Origin: Bacteroidales bacterium
GTDB taxonomy: Bacteria > Bacteroidota > Bacteroidia > Bacteroidales > UBA932
Assembly (NCBI GenBank): GCA_017959005.1
Contig: JAGDBO010000003.1
Location: forward strand, 37,443-101,442
DNA: 64,000 bases
Reading direction: 5' to 3'
Shown here: positions 9,393 to 18,516 of the stretch, in pieces
How positions within the stretch are numbered: position 1 is the first letter of the stretch
How the letters are laid out: each line of letters begins with the position of its first letter
The notes under the pieces: generated by a model
Databases searched by the model: none
What the model saw: only the letters and a program-made list of their open reading frames with translations
Told to the model about the DNA's origin: nothing
Position numbers and translations under genes: made by a program

Positions 9393-9974
9393 TTATTTAG
9401 AGATGGAGCACTTAAGACCCGCCTCAAATGCTCTGATGTTGTCTTCTACAATCTTCTCACCCTTGCGGGCGAATACGTTTCTTATAGCCTCCTTAATCTT
9501 CTCTATATCAAGAATCTCGATATATTTTGCAGCCGCTCCCAACAGCACCATATTGGAGGAGAGGGGAGCCATGTTCTCCTTGGCTACCTTGTCTGAATCT
9601 ACAAAGATCACATTGGCGTCTTTTTGCAGCGCCTTTTTAATCTCTTCAATCTCAGGATATACAGGAATGTTAATAAAAGGAGCGCTGTTGGTAACAATCC
9701 ATCCGCCCTTCTGAAGGTAAGGGAGATAACGGAGTGCCTCCATAGGCTCCATAGAGATAATGAGTCCGCACTCACCCTCCGGAATAAGATCTGAGAAGAT
9801 AGGGGTTGAACTCAGACGGAGATTGCTCTGAACGTCTCCACCTCTCTGACTCATTCCGTGTACCTCCGCCTGTTTGATATAGAGGGAGTTATTAATTGCG
9901 GCCCAACCGATTACGGTTGCAATTGAGAGTATTCCCTGGCCGCCTACGCCTGAAAGGATTATATCTTTTTTCAT
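9393..9974 (-). CDS. iorB: Indolepyruvate:ferredoxin oxidoreductase, beta subunit
   Basis: 193 residues, normal length. Gamma-type domain of 2-oxoacid:ferredoxin oxidoreductases: DIILSGVGGQGILSIATVIG at the N-terminus binds CoA or helps subunit contact; EVHGMSQRGGDVQSNLRL is the family hallmark, followed by LIISMEPMEALRYLPYL. With IorA it converts aryl pyruvates plus CoA to aryl-acetyl-CoA, CO2 and reduced ferredoxin. It overlaps iorA by 4 bases (ATGA), so the two subunits are translationally coupled. Confidence 0.95.
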   Translation of the reverse strand: MKKDIILSGVGGQGILSIATVIGWAAINNSLYIKQAEVHGMSQRGGDVQSNLRLSSTPIFSDLIPEGECGLIISMEPMEALRYLPYLQKGGWIVTNSAPFINIPVYPEIEEIKKALQKDANVIFVDSDKVAKENMAPLSSNMVLLGAAAKYIEILDIEKIKEAIRNVFARKGEKIVEDNIRAFEAGLKCSISK

Positions 9975-11575
9975 TTCTTATTCTCTTTTTTTAAGTGTCT
10001 CTTTGCAGTCTGTATACACTCTCTGCGGCAGACTACTACAGATACTCCGTTATACTCAATCTCCTGGCGGATAGTCTCTTCCATCTCTGCATAATTCTTT
10101 GGAAGAGGAACAATCAGACGGACGTGCTCCTTCTCAACTCCAATACCCAGGCAGATATTCTCTATTCTTCCAAAGGCGGCGCTGTCCTGTCCTCCGGTCA
10201 TACCTGTAGTGAGATTATCTGATATGCAGACAGTTATATTGGCATTCATATTAACGGCATCCAACAGTCCGGTCATTCCGCTGTGGGTGAATGTGGAATC
10301 TCCTATTACAGCTACGGCCGGATGAAGTCCGCTCTCTGATGCACCTATTGCCATAGTGATTGAGGCTCCCATATCTACGCAGGAATTGATTGCGTGGAAT
10401 GGGGCAAGCGCGCCCAGGGTGTAACAGCCTATATCACTGAATACCTTTGCAGTAGGGTAGTTCTTAATAACCTTGTTGAGTGCGGTATAGAAGTCTCTGT
10501 GGCCACAGCCCATACAGAGTGCCGGAGGGCGCGGAAGCGCTACATCACTCTTTGCACAGGCCTCCTTCATCTTAATACCGAGTGCATTACGTAAGATATC
10601 CGGAGTAAGTTCTCCCGTGCGAGGGAGGGTTCCGTCCAATCTTCCCTTAATGGTTACGCTTTGCGGCAGATAGCCTCTAAGACGCTGTTCTATAAATGGT
10701 TGTCCCTCTTCAACTACCAGAAGGGTTGAGCAGGTGTCTGCCATCTCCTTAATAAGTTTCTTAGGAATAGGGTATTGGGTAATCTTCAGAACAGGGAAAG
10801 GAATCTTTCCTACAATGTTCTCCATCAGATAGTTCCAACCAATGCCGGCTGCTATGATTCCCATTTCAGCTTTCTCTCCGCCCTCATAAATCTTATTGTG
10901 CTCCAGTGCGGAAGGATCCTCTTCATACTGCTGCAACTGTTTAATTACCTGCTGGTTTCTTACTCTGGCATTTGCAGGGAGGAGAATCCAGCGGCGCGGA
11001 TCAGTAGGGTTTGAAAGCGGGTTCTGTTCTCTTGCCTCTCCAACATCTACAACGGAACGGGAGTGTGCCATCCTGGTAGTCAGGCGCATAAGAACCGGTA
11101 TGGAGTATTTCTCAGAGTAGTCAAAGGCAAAGCGAACCATATCGTAAGCCTCCTGCTGTGAAGACGGCTCCAGGCAAGGAACCATTGCAAAGTCTGCGTA
11201 GAATCTACTATCCTGCTCGTTTTGAGAGGAGTGCATAGAAGGGTCATCACAGGCAACTACTACCAAACCGCCGTTGGAGCCTGTCATTGCGGAGTTTACA
11301 AAGCAGTCTGCACAGACGTTCATTCCAACGTGTTTCATGCAGACCATTGCTCTCTTTCCTGCATATGAGGCTCCCAATGCTGCCTCCATTGCAGTCTTCT
11401 CATTGCAAGACCACTGGCAGTGTATATTTCTCTCTTTGGTTAGGGGATGAGCCTGAATGAACTCCGTAATCTCCGTAGAGGGAGTTCCCGGGTAGGCATA
11501 AACGCCAGAGAGCCCTGCATGGAGGGCTCCCAGTGCGAGAGCTTCATCTCCCAGCAATAAAGTTTTCTTAGACAT
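9971..11575 (-). CDS. iorA: Indolepyruvate:ferredoxin oxidoreductase, alpha subunit (lacks C-terminal ferredoxin domain)
   Basis: 534 residues. The pyrimidine-binding domain starts LLLGDEALALGALHAG with YAYPGTPSTEITEF; the TPP/Mg-binding domain has DIGCYTLGALAPF, GDSTFTHSGMTGLLDAV and DNLTTGMTGGQDS. PALCMGCGHRDFYTAL is the conserved cysteine region before it. Archaeal and many bacterial IorA proteins run to about 600 residues with a C-terminal 2[4Fe-4S] ferredoxin module. Here the chain ends at VVVCRRECIQTAKRHLKK without it, so electrons may leave through a separate ferredoxin. First gene of the four-gene operon; no exact TAnnTTTG was found in the 114 bases upstream. Confidence 0.94.
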   Translation of the reverse strand: MSKKTLLLGDEALALGALHAGLSGVYAYPGTPSTEITEFIQAHPLTKERNIHCQWSCNEKTAMEAALGASYAGKRAMVCMKHVGMNVCADCFVNSAMTGSNGGLVVVACDDPSMHSSQNEQDSRFYADFAMVPCLEPSSQQEAYDMVRFAFDYSEKYSIPVLMRLTTRMAHSRSVVDVGEAREQNPLSNPTDPRRWILLPANARVRNQQVIKQLQQYEEDPSALEHNKIYEGGEKAEMGIIAAGIGWNYLMENIVGKIPFPVLKITQYPIPKKLIKEMADTCSTLLVVEEGQPFIEQRLRGYLPQSVTIKGRLDGTLPRTGELTPDILRNALGIKMKEACAKSDVALPRPPALCMGCGHRDFYTALNKVIKNYPTAKVFSDIGCYTLGALAPFHAINSCVDMGASITMAIGASESGLHPAVAVIGDSTFTHSGMTGLLDAVNMNANITVCISDNLTTGMTGGQDSAAFGRIENICLGIGVEKEHVRLIVPLPKNYAEMEETIRQEIEYNGVSVVVCRRECIQTAKRHLKKENKK

Positions 11576-11689
11576 ATCTCAAATTTGTTAATTCTAGTTT
11601 TATCGCTACGAATTTACAAAAATGAATTCGATATTCAAAACTTTATTCCAAAAGAGAATTAAAAGCTCAATTTTATTTACATTTTGATA

Positions 11690-12673
11690 CTACCAACCCA
11701 AAATGTGGGCGAACATCAGCGGAGCAACTATTGTTGCGTCACTCTCAACCACAAACTTAGGGCACTCAGGAGAGAGTTTACCCCAGGTTATCTTCTCGTT
11801 AGGAACTGCGCCTGAGTATGAACCGTATGATGTTGTAGAGTCTGAAATCTGGCAGAAGTATTGCCACAGCATTGTGCCCTTCCACTGCAGATCCTGCTCC
11901 ATCATTGGTACACAGCAGATTGGGAAGTCTCCTGCGGTACCGCCGCCAATCTGGAAGAATCCGGTTCCGCGGTCAATACCAGGACGGTTGTTAGCCTTAT
12001 ACCAATCTACAAGGTGCATCATAGTCTCAATTCCGCCCTTAACCAGATGAGGATCAAACTCACCCTTAATGCAGTGTGCGGTGAAGATGTTACCGGTTGT
12101 AGAGTCCTCCCATGCAGGAACTATGATAGGGATGTTCTTCTCACAGGCTGCAAGTACCCAGCTGTCTTTAGGGTCAATCTCATAATACTGCTCCAGGACA
12201 CCGCTGCGTATAACCTTGTACATGAACTCATAAGGGAACAATCTCTCACCCTTTGCAGCAGAATCTTTCCAGGCGTCTACCAGGTGATCCTCCAATCTTC
12301 TGAATGCCTCCTCCTCAGGAATACAGGTATCAGTTACTCTGTTGAGGTGGTTGTCCAGAAGTTCCTGCTCCATCTGAGGAGTGAGGTCTCTGTAGTTTGG
12401 CACTCTCTTATAGTGGGAGTGAGCCACCAGATTCATAATATCCTCTTCCAGGTTGTTTGCTGAGCAGCAGACAATTGCAAATTTATCCTTACGGATCATC
12501 TCTGCCAGGGAGAGGCCCAATTCCGCCGTACTCATTGCACCGGCCATAGCCAGCATCATTTTTCCACCTTCATCCAGAAGTTGCTCATATGCCTTTATAG
12601 CATCTACCATTGCGGCAGAATTAAAGTGGCGATAATGATGGTCAATAAACTGAGTGATAGGTCCTTTTGCCAT
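11690..12673 (-). CDS. Deoxyhypusine synthase-like protein (possible homospermidine synthase)
   Basis: 327 residues, full length for the family. NAD-dependent enzymes that transfer the aminobutyl group of spermidine. The catalytic segment is clear: NEKITWGK at 292-299 carries the equivalents of the human Glu323, Trp327 and Lys329, and the NAD-binding GGGTAGDFP is present. Where eukaryotic enzymes have KHHIANA with the catalytic His288, this protein has GDFPICCV. Bacteria lack the eIF5A substrate, so a polyamine substrate (making homospermidine or a related amine) is likely but unproven. The gene is divergent from lysA, and an arginine decarboxylase lies at 48425-49825. Confidence 0.85.
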   Translation of the reverse strand: MAKGPITQFIDHHYRHFNSAAMVDAIKAYEQLLDEGGKMMLAMAGAMSTAELGLSLAEMIRKDKFAIVCCSANNLEEDIMNLVAHSHYKRVPNYRDLTPQMEQELLDNHLNRVTDTCIPEEEAFRRLEDHLVDAWKDSAAKGERLFPYEFMYKVIRSGVLEQYYEIDPKDSWVLAACEKNIPIIVPAWEDSTTGNIFTAHCIKGEFDPHLVKGGIETMMHLVDWYKANNRPGIDRGTGFFQIGGGTAGDFPICCVPMMEQDLQWKGTMLWQYFCQISDSTTSYGSYSGAVPNEKITWGKLSPECPKFVVESDATIVAPLMFAHILGW

Positions 12674-12777
12674 ATTTTACAAAATTTTAAATGTTAATAC
12701 CACTGTCTTGTTTAATGCGCCGGTTTCATCACGACAGTTAAGTGTCTGAAAGGCTTCACAAATGTAGAAAAAATGAT

Positions 12778-12785
12778 TAGATTTG
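12778..12785 (+). promoter_or_regulatory. Bacteroidota -7 promoter element for lysA-ffh-folD
   Basis: TAGATTTG matches TAnnTTTG and ends 31 bases before the lysA ATG. The intergenic region 12674-12816 otherwise shows no hairpin or riboswitch-like structure. Confidence 0.6.
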
Positions 12786-12816
12786 CATCCATTCTAAAAG
12801 AGCAAATTATAGAGAG

Positions 12817-13977
12817 ATGATAACTAAAAAGGCAATAGAGAAGTTCGGAGCCATTCGCACTCCTTTCTACTATTACGATGTAGAGCTTCTTAACAAGACT
12901 CTGGATGTTTACACATCTTACACCAAAAAGTTCAAATACAACGCCCATTATGCAATTAAGGCAAATGCGGAACCGCGTATCCTTCAAATAATTCAGAAGG
13001 CCGGCCTGGGTGCTGACTGCGTAAGCGGCAACGAGGTAAAACTGGCAATAAAGAACGGTTTTGCCCCTTCAAAGATTGTATATGCAGGTGTGGGAAAGAG
13101 TGATGCTGAGATTAAGACCGCTCTTAAGGCCGGAATCTACAGCTTTAACTGTGAGAGCGTTCCTGAGATTCAGATTATCAACGATCTGGCTGCAGGAATG
13201 GGAACCACGGCAAGAATCTCACTCAGAGTGAATCCGGATATTGACGCTCATACACATAAGTATATCTCCACCGGAAGGAAGGAGGATAAGTTCGGAATCT
13301 CCCCTTGGGAGTTTGAATCCGTAACCAATCTTATCAAAAACCTTAAAAATGTTAAACTGATTGGTCTTCACTTCCACGTAGGCTCTCAGATTACTGATAT
13401 GAGCGTATTCCCTCTGCTCTGCAGAATGGTTGAACAGCTGCAGAAGTGGTTCATAGATAGAGGAATAAAGATTGAAAACCTCAATCTTGGCGGCGGCCTG
13501 GGAATAGATTACCAGAATCCTAACGAGAATCCTATTGCCAACTTTAAAGATTATTTCACTCTCATAAACAAGAATCTCATTGTAAGACCTGGTCAGAAGG
13601 TTCATTTTGAGCCGGGTAGAGCTATAGTAGGCCAATGCGGCCACCTAATCTCCAGAGTGCTCTACGTTAAGATTGGTCAGAAGATGAAGTTTGTGATTCT
13701 GGATGCGGGTATGAATGACCTTATCCGTCCTGCTCTTTACCAGGCTCACCACGCCATTGAGAATCTTGTATCTAACGGTAAGTTAACCAAATATGATGTA
13801 GTAGGTCCTGTCTGCGAGAGCAGTGACAAGTTCGGCCACAATATCATCCTTCCTGAGACTCACAGAGGAGATTTTGTTGCCCTTCATTCAGCCGGCGCAT
13901 ACGGACAGGTAATGGCTATGAGATACAATCAGAAAGATCTCGCAAAGGCTTATTACTCAGATGAATTAGTAAAGTAA
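12817..13977 (+). CDS. lysA: Diaminopimelate decarboxylase
   Basis: 386 residues. Fold type III PLP decarboxylase that makes lysine from meso-diaminopimelate. The PLP Lys is K48 in YAIKANAEPRIL; LHFHVGSQI, LNLGGGLGIDY and FEPGRAIVG follow; GPVCESSDKFG supplies the C-terminal active-site Cys. The related carboxynorspermidine decarboxylases were considered because a polyamine-type gene is next door, but the SGNEVKLAI, HVGSQI and GPVCESSDKFG patterns are those of LysA. First gene of a plus-strand group with ffh and folD (gaps of 4-6 bases). Confidence 0.92.
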   Translation: MITKKAIEKFGAIRTPFYYYDVELLNKTLDVYTSYTKKFKYNAHYAIKANAEPRILQIIQKAGLGADCVSGNEVKLAIKNGFAPSKIVYAGVGKSDAEIKTALKAGIYSFNCESVPEIQIINDLAAGMGTTARISLRVNPDIDAHTHKYISTGRKEDKFGISPWEFESVTNLIKNLKNVKLIGLHFHVGSQITDMSVFPLLCRMVEQLQKWFIDRGIKIENLNLGGGLGIDYQNPNENPIANFKDYFTLINKNLIVRPGQKVHFEPGRAIVGQCGHLISRVLYVKIGQKMKFVILDAGMNDLIRPALYQAHHAIENLVSNGKLTKYDVVGPVCESSDKFGHNIILPETHRGDFVALHSAGAYGQVMAMRYNQKDLAKAYYSDELVK

Positions 13978-13983
13978 CAGATT

Positions 13984-15315
13984 ATGTTTGAAAACCTGAT
14001 AGACAGATTGGACCGATCCTTCAAAATCTTGAAGGGGCAGGGGAGAATTACGGAAGTTAATATAAGCGAGACACTTAAAGATATTCGCAGAGCCTTGATT
14101 GAGGCGGATGTAAGCTACAAAGTGGCTAAATCATTCTGTGATGACGTTAAGCAAGTAGCTCTGGGACAGGAGGTTCTTAAGTCCGTTAAGCCGGGTCAGA
14201 TGATGGTTAAGATTGTTCATGACGAGCTGGCCAAACTTATGGGTAGTTCCGCCACGGACATCAACCTCAAGGGAAATCCTGCAATAGTATTGGTATCCGG
14301 TCTTCAGGGTTCCGGTAAAACCACCTTCTCCGCCAAGTTGGCCAACCAACTGAAGAACAAGAGGGGAAAGAGAGTTATGCTGGTTGCTGGAGACGTTTAT
14401 CGTCCCGCTGCAATAGAGCAGTTGAAGGTTCTTGCAAACTCCATCGAGACGGCTGTTTATACAGAAGAGGGGGTCAAAGATCCGGTTGCAATTGCTCAAA
14501 ACGCTGTAAAGAGGGCAAAGGCAGAGCAGTACGATGTGGTTATCGTGGATACTGCCGGCCGTCTTGCTGTTGACGAGCAGATGATGAAGGAGATTGGCGC
14601 ACTAAAGAAGGCGCTCAATCCTAGCGAGATACTCTTTGTTGTAGACTCAATGACAGGCCAGGATGCAGTTGAGACTGCAAAGGCCTTCAATGATGTGCTT
14701 GATTTTGACGGAGTTGTACTGACAAAGTTGGACGGTGATACCAGAGGCGGTGCCGCTCTCTCCATAAAAGCAGTTGTAAATAAGCCTATTAAGTTTATCT
14801 CATCCGGAGAGAAACTGGATACTCTGGATGTCTTCCACCCGGAGAGAATTGCAGACAGAATCCTCGGTATGGGTGATGTGGTTACCCTGGTTGAGAAGGC
14901 ACAGGAGCAGATTAACGAGGAGGAGGCTCGCAAACTCAAGAAGAAACTCATTAAGAGCCAGTTTGATTACAATGACTTCTATCAGCAGATTCAGCAGATT
15001 AAGAAGATGGGTAACATCAAGGATCTTGCGAGCATGATTCCTGGTGTAGGCAAGGCTATCAAGGATGTGGATTTGGATAACTCCTCATTTAAGAACGTGG
15101 AGGCTATCATTCAGTCTATGACTCCGTTTGAAAGGGCTAATCCTGAGGTGCTTAACGGTAGCCGCAGAAACAGGATTGCAACCGGAAGCGGTACCACTAT
15201 AGTTGAGGTTAACCGCCTGGTTAAGCAGTTTGAACAGACCAAGAAGGTTATGAAGAACGTTGCAGGCGGCGGACTTATGAAACGTATGGCTCAAATGAGA
15301 AGAATGGGTAGATAA
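13984..15315 (+). CDS. ffh: Signal recognition particle protein Ffh
   Basis: 443 residues. GTPase of the signal recognition particle. An N-domain four-helix bundle (1-90) is followed by a G-domain with [32 protein letters not shown] and [10 protein letters not shown], and then a Met-rich M-domain (from about 330: [29 protein letters not shown]) that binds 4.5S RNA and signal sequences. It follows lysA by 6 bases. The 4.5S RNA gene itself was not seen in this window. Confidence 0.97.
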   Translation: MFENLIDRLDRSFKILKGQGRITEVNISETLKDIRRALIEADVSYKVAKSFCDDVKQVALGQEVLKSVKPGQMMVKIVHDELAKLMGSSATDINLKGNPAIVLVSGLQGSGKTTFSAKLANQLKNKRGKRVMLVAGDVYRPAAIEQLKVLANSIETAVYTEEGVKDPVAIAQNAVKRAKAEQYDVVIVDTAGRLAVDEQMMKEIGALKKALNPSEILFVVDSMTGQDAVETAKAFNDVLDFDGVVLTKLDGDTRGGAALSIKAVVNKPIKFISSGEKLDTLDVFHPERIADRILGMGDVVTLVEKAQEQINEEEARKLKKKLIKSQFDYNDFYQQIQQIKKMGNIKDLASMIPGVGKAIKDVDLDNSSFKNVEAIIQSMTPFERANPEVLNGSRRNRIATGSGTTIVEVNRLVKQFEQTKKVMKNVAGGGLMKRMAQMRRMGR

Positions 15316-15319
15316 GAGT

Positions 15320-16201
15320 ATGGAATACAATATTTTAGACGGTAAGGCAACAGCCGCAGCAATTAGGGCTGAAATCAAACAGGAAGTAGAAGAGATTATA
15401 AGTAAGGGTGGCAGAAGACCTTCACTTACAGCAATTCTGGTGGGTGACAACCCTGCAAGCTGCACATATGTTGCCAATAAGGAGAAGGCTTGTGCGGATG
15501 CAGGCTTCACCTCTGAGGTAAAACTCTTCAGTTCAGATATTTCAGAGGAGGAACTCTTAAACGAGGTGCGCAAAATCAATGCAGATGATTCCGTAGACGG
15601 TCTTATTGTCCAACTCCCTCTGCCTAAGCATATTGATGAGAAAAAGGTGATAGAGACAATCTCTCCTTCAAAGGATGTGGACGGTTTCCATCCAATCTCC
15701 GCCGGTAAGATGATGATAGGGGAAGATACCTTCCTGCCTGCTACTCCTATGGGAATTATGACTCTGCTCAAGAGGTATGGCGTTAAGACATCCGGAAAAC
15801 ACTGCGTTGTTCTGGGCAGAAGCAACATTGTTGGCCGTCCAATCTCCAATATGCTCTCTCAGAAGGGTGAACCAGGAGACTGCACCGTTACCATCTGCCA
15901 TAGCAGAACCAAAGATATTGAGGCATTTACACGCAGTGCGGATATAATTATTGCCGCTATAGGTATTCCTCACTTTGTTAAGGCGGATATGGTTAAAGAG
16001 GGGGCCGTTATTGTAGACGTAGGTATTAATTCTATACCTGACGCTACCAGAAAGAGCGGTCACCGTCTTGTGGGAGATGTTGATTTTGAGAATGTTGCAC
16101 CTAAGTGCTCCTATATTACTCCTGTTCCGGGAGGTGTAGGTCCTATGACTATTGCCTCTCTGATGATTAACACCTTAAAGGCATATAAAAAGAGATTCTA
16201 A
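15320..16201 (+). CDS. folD: Bifunctional methylenetetrahydrofolate dehydrogenase/cyclohydrolase
   Basis: 293 residues, family-typical. It interconverts 5,10-methylene-THF and 10-formyl-THF using [20 protein letters not shown] contains the catalytic Tyr/Lys pair. [31 protein letters not shown] (Rossmann motif) and [16 protein letters not shown] complete the signature. The start lies four bases after ffh, so it is in the same transcript. Its stop is 6 bases from the convergent ferredoxin gene stop. Confidence 0.96.
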   Translation: MEYNILDGKATAAAIRAEIKQEVEEIISKGGRRPSLTAILVGDNPASCTYVANKEKACADAGFTSEVKLFSSDISEEELLNEVRKINADDSVDGLIVQLPLPKHIDEKKVIETISPSKDVDGFHPISAGKMMIGEDTFLPATPMGIMTLLKRYGVKTSGKHCVVLGRSNIVGRPISNMLSQKGEPGDCTVTICHSRTKDIEAFTRSADIIIAAIGIPHFVKADMVKEGAVIVDVGINSIPDATRKSGHRLVGDVDFENVAPKCSYITPVPGGVGPMTIASLMINTLKAYKKRF

Positions 16202-16207
16202 CTCTCT

Positions 16208-16627
16208 TTACATCAATTTCTTATTGTTGGTCTGATCCCAGATTTCCCAACCCTTTGGAATCTCAGGGCATACTCTGAGGCAGCGGCCGCATCCTATGCA
16301 CTTGCTCTCATCCAGAAGGGGTGCCTTTAGTTTGCTTCCCTTTATATCCGTAAGAGTCACCGCTTTACGAGGGCATATATCTACGCAGAGATTGCACTGC
16401 TCCGGATTCTTAGCCTTTGAAGCAACCTGCTTGTGATTCTTGCAGTTCTTTGGAACGTAAACCGCCATTCTTTTAATTCTCTGCTGCTGATCCGCTTCAG
16501 ATGCTCCAATCCTTTCCAAACCGGTTGCATTCAGCTTCTTAAGTGCGGATGCACCAATTAGTGAAACCAGCAAAAGGCCGCTCTTTTTAAGGCACTCTCT
16601 TCTTCCGTTATCTATCTTTTTATCCAT
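16208..16627 (-). CDS. Tat-type ferredoxin-like iron-sulfur protein, non-canonical first cluster
   Basis: 139 residues. N-terminal twin Arg at 9-10 in RRECLKKSG followed by a hydrophobic stretch (18-29) suggests a Tat signal or anchor. Two iron-sulfur motifs follow: Cys78-x2-Cys81-x3-Cys85-Pro, where the usual first Cys of CxxCxxCxxxCP is replaced by Pro75, and a complete motif Cys110/113/116/120. Cys62 could serve as the missing ligand, giving eight Cys for two [4Fe-4S] clusters. It is divergent from DUF4492-cydAB, so a periplasmic electron-transfer role is possible. I do not recognise a characterised homologue. tatA and tatC are in this window at 44.8-45.7 kb. Confidence 0.75.
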   Translation of the reverse strand: MDKKIDNGRRECLKKSGLLLVSLIGASALKKLNATGLERIGASEADQQQRIKRMAVYVPKNCKNHKQVASKAKNPEQCNLCVDICPRKAVTLTDIKGSKLKAPLLDESKCIGCGRCLRVCPEIPKGWEIWDQTNNKKLM

Positions 16628-16647
16628 ATTGATTCCATTTTGACAGG

Positions 16648-16655
16648 CAAATATA
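16648..16655 (-). promoter_or_regulatory. Bacteroidota -7 promoter element for the ferredoxin-like gene
   Basis: Minus-strand TATATTTG matches TAnnTTTG, 20 bases upstream of the ATG. On the opposite strand TAAATTTA at 16691-16698 is a near match that could serve DUF4492-cydAB. Confidence 0.55.
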
Positions 16656-16702
16656 AATCAAATTTTGAGCCGAAAATCATTTGAATTTATTAAATTTACA
16701 AG

Positions 16703-16906
16703 GTGAAGGTCCTTAAAAGGGTATATAATTTCTATAGAGACGGCTTCCGTAATATGGAGGTTGGAAGGAGCCTTTGGTTAATAATCTTGATAAAACTCAT
16801 AGTACTTTTCCTGATTCTCAGAGTATTTTTTTTCAAGCCGGAATTGGGTAAGTACAAGACAGATAGAGACAAAGCAGACCACGTAATAGAAAATTTAACA
16901 AAATAA
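16703..16906 (+). CDS. DUF4492 small membrane protein
   Basis: 67 residues, beginning at GTG. The pattern FYRDGFRNMEVGRSLWLIILIKL followed by a hydrophobic helix (about residues 24-44, ending RVFFF) and a charged tail is DUF4492. This family is found immediately upstream of cydA in Bacteroidota. It probably supports assembly or stability of cytochrome bd, like CydX in Proteobacteria; this is inference from size and position. cydA begins 9 bases after its stop. Confidence 0.85.
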   Translation: MKVLKRVYNFYRDGFRNMEVGRSLWLIILIKLIVLFLILRVFFFKPELGKYKTDRDKADHVIENLTK

Positions 16907-16915
16907 GCTGATATT

Positions 16916-18490
16916 ATGCTACTTACATCATCATTAGTAGACGCCTCCAGGCTTCAGTTTGCACTAACTGCCATGTATCACTGGCTCTTTGTGCCTCTGA
17001 CTTTGGGACTTGGAGTGCTGCTTGCAATCTTTGAGACTAAATATTACATCTCAAAGGAGGAGTTCTGGAAGAAGACCACTCAATTCTGGAGCAGAATCTT
17101 TGCCATTAACTTCGCCTGCGGAGTAGCTACCGGTATTATTCTGGAGTTTGAGTTTGGAACCAACTGGAGTAATTACTCCTGGTTTGTAGGAGATATATTC
17201 GGTGCTCCGCTGGCCATAGAGGGTATTTTCGCTTTCTTTATGGAGACTACTTTCTTTGCCGTAATGTACTTTGGATGGAACAAGGTAAGCAGGGGATTCC
17301 ACCTTGCATCTACCTGGCTTACAGCCATTGGCGCAAATCTCTCCGCTTACTGGATTCTTACGGCTAACGGTTGGATGCAGGACCCAAGGGGAGTTGCCTT
17401 CAACCCTGTAACTGCCAGAAACGAGATGACGGATTTCTGGGATATTGTATTCTCACCAACAACCCTTTCAAAGTTCGGTCACAGCGTCTTTTCCGGCTTT
17501 CTGGTTGCCTCAATAGTAGTAATAGCAATTTGCTGCTGGTATCTGCTCAAAAAGAGGGAGAGGGAGTTCTCTATTAAGAGCATAAAGTACGCCTCAATTT
17601 TCGGACTGTTTGCTATTGCGATGCTGATGTTTACTGGCCACACTACAGCTGCAACAGTATCCAGGACTCAGCCTATGAAACTGGCTGCAATGGAGGGACT
17701 TTACAGAGGTCAGAACGGTGCTCCGTTTGTGGGATTCGGCATATTGAATCCTAAGAAGGAGATAGATAATGACGAGGATCCGTTCCTCTTTAAGATAGAG
17801 GTTCCTAAACTCCTCTCTTTTTTGGCCTTCTCAGACTTCAATAGTTTTGTTCCGGGAATTAATGACATAGTTGAGGGTGGCTATCAATACAAGGACAAAA
17901 AGGGTGAAGAGAAGGTGGCTCTTCCTTTCAGCGAGAAAGTTAGAAGGGGAGAGATTGCAAAGAGAGCTCTTGCAGTATACGGTCAGTTTAAGGACAAACC
18001 TGCGGGAGCGCAGAAGGATACTGTTTTGAAGCAGGCGCAAAGCTATCTGGATGAGAACTTTGAGTACTTCGGCTACAGCTTCCTCAAATCTCCTAAGGAG
18101 AGCGTTCCGCCTGTTGCCATAACCTTCTACTCATTCCACATTATGATTATGCTGGGAGGTTATTTCATACTCTTCCTTCTTCTTACCTTCTGGCTGAACA
18201 AGAGAAAAATTATTGAGAAGAAGAGGTGGTTCCTCTTTATTGCAATAATCTCCGTACCGCTTGTATATATCTGTGCAGAAGCTGGTTGGGTAGTTGCAGA
18301 AGTTGGCCGCCAGCCTTGGACCATTCAGGATCTGCTTCCTGTTAACGCCTCTGTTTCCGGTGTTTCATCCGGCAACGTCTATACCACCTTATTAATCTTC
18401 ATAGTTCTCTTTACAACTCTGCTGATTGCGGAACTGATGATTCTCTTCCGTCAGATTGGAAAGGGACCGGACGGTATTAAATGGAACTAA
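16916..18490 (+). CDS. cydA: Cytochrome bd ubiquinol oxidase subunit I
   Basis: 524 residues. Quinol-oxidising subunit of cytochrome bd carrying hemes b558, b595 and d. His22 (AMYHWLFVPLT) is the distal heme ligand, FGHSVFSGF near residue 187 carries the b558 His, FHIMIMLGGYF carries the Met ligand, and EAGWVVAEVGRQPW is the conserved C-terminal quinol-site and proton-path block. A hydrophilic Q-loop lies around 260-370. It gives high-affinity oxygen use, as in nanaerobic Bacteroides. Operon with DUF4492, cydB and a dicarboxylate symporter. Confidence 0.97.
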   Translation: MLLTSSLVDASRLQFALTAMYHWLFVPLTLGLGVLLAIFETKYYISKEEFWKKTTQFWSRIFAINFACGVATGIILEFEFGTNWSNYSWFVGDIFGAPLAIEGIFAFFMETTFFAVMYFGWNKVSRGFHLASTWLTAIGANLSAYWILTANGWMQDPRGVAFNPVTARNEMTDFWDIVFSPTTLSKFGHSVFSGFLVASIVVIAICCWYLLKKREREFSIKSIKYASIFGLFAIAMLMFTGHTTAATVSRTQPMKLAAMEGLYRGQNGAPFVGFGILNPKKEIDNDEDPFLFKIEVPKLLSFLAFSDFNSFVPGINDIVEGGYQYKDKKGEEKVALPFSEKVRRGEIAKRALAVYGQFKDKPAGAQKDTVLKQAQSYLDENFEYFGYSFLKSPKESVPPVAITFYSFHIMIMLGGYFILFLLLTFWLNKRKIIEKKRWFLFIAIISVPLVYICAEAGWVVAEVGRQPWTIQDLLPVNASVSGVSSGNVYTTLLIFIVLFTTLLIAELMILFRQIGKGPDGIKWN

Positions 18491-18516
18491 GAACAGTAAC
18501 TGAAAATTAACGGATT

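Noticed and set aside
12674-12816. Lysine riboswitch or T-box upstream of lysA
   Set aside because: Only about 31 bases separate the -7 element from lysA, too short for either; no such structure was seen.
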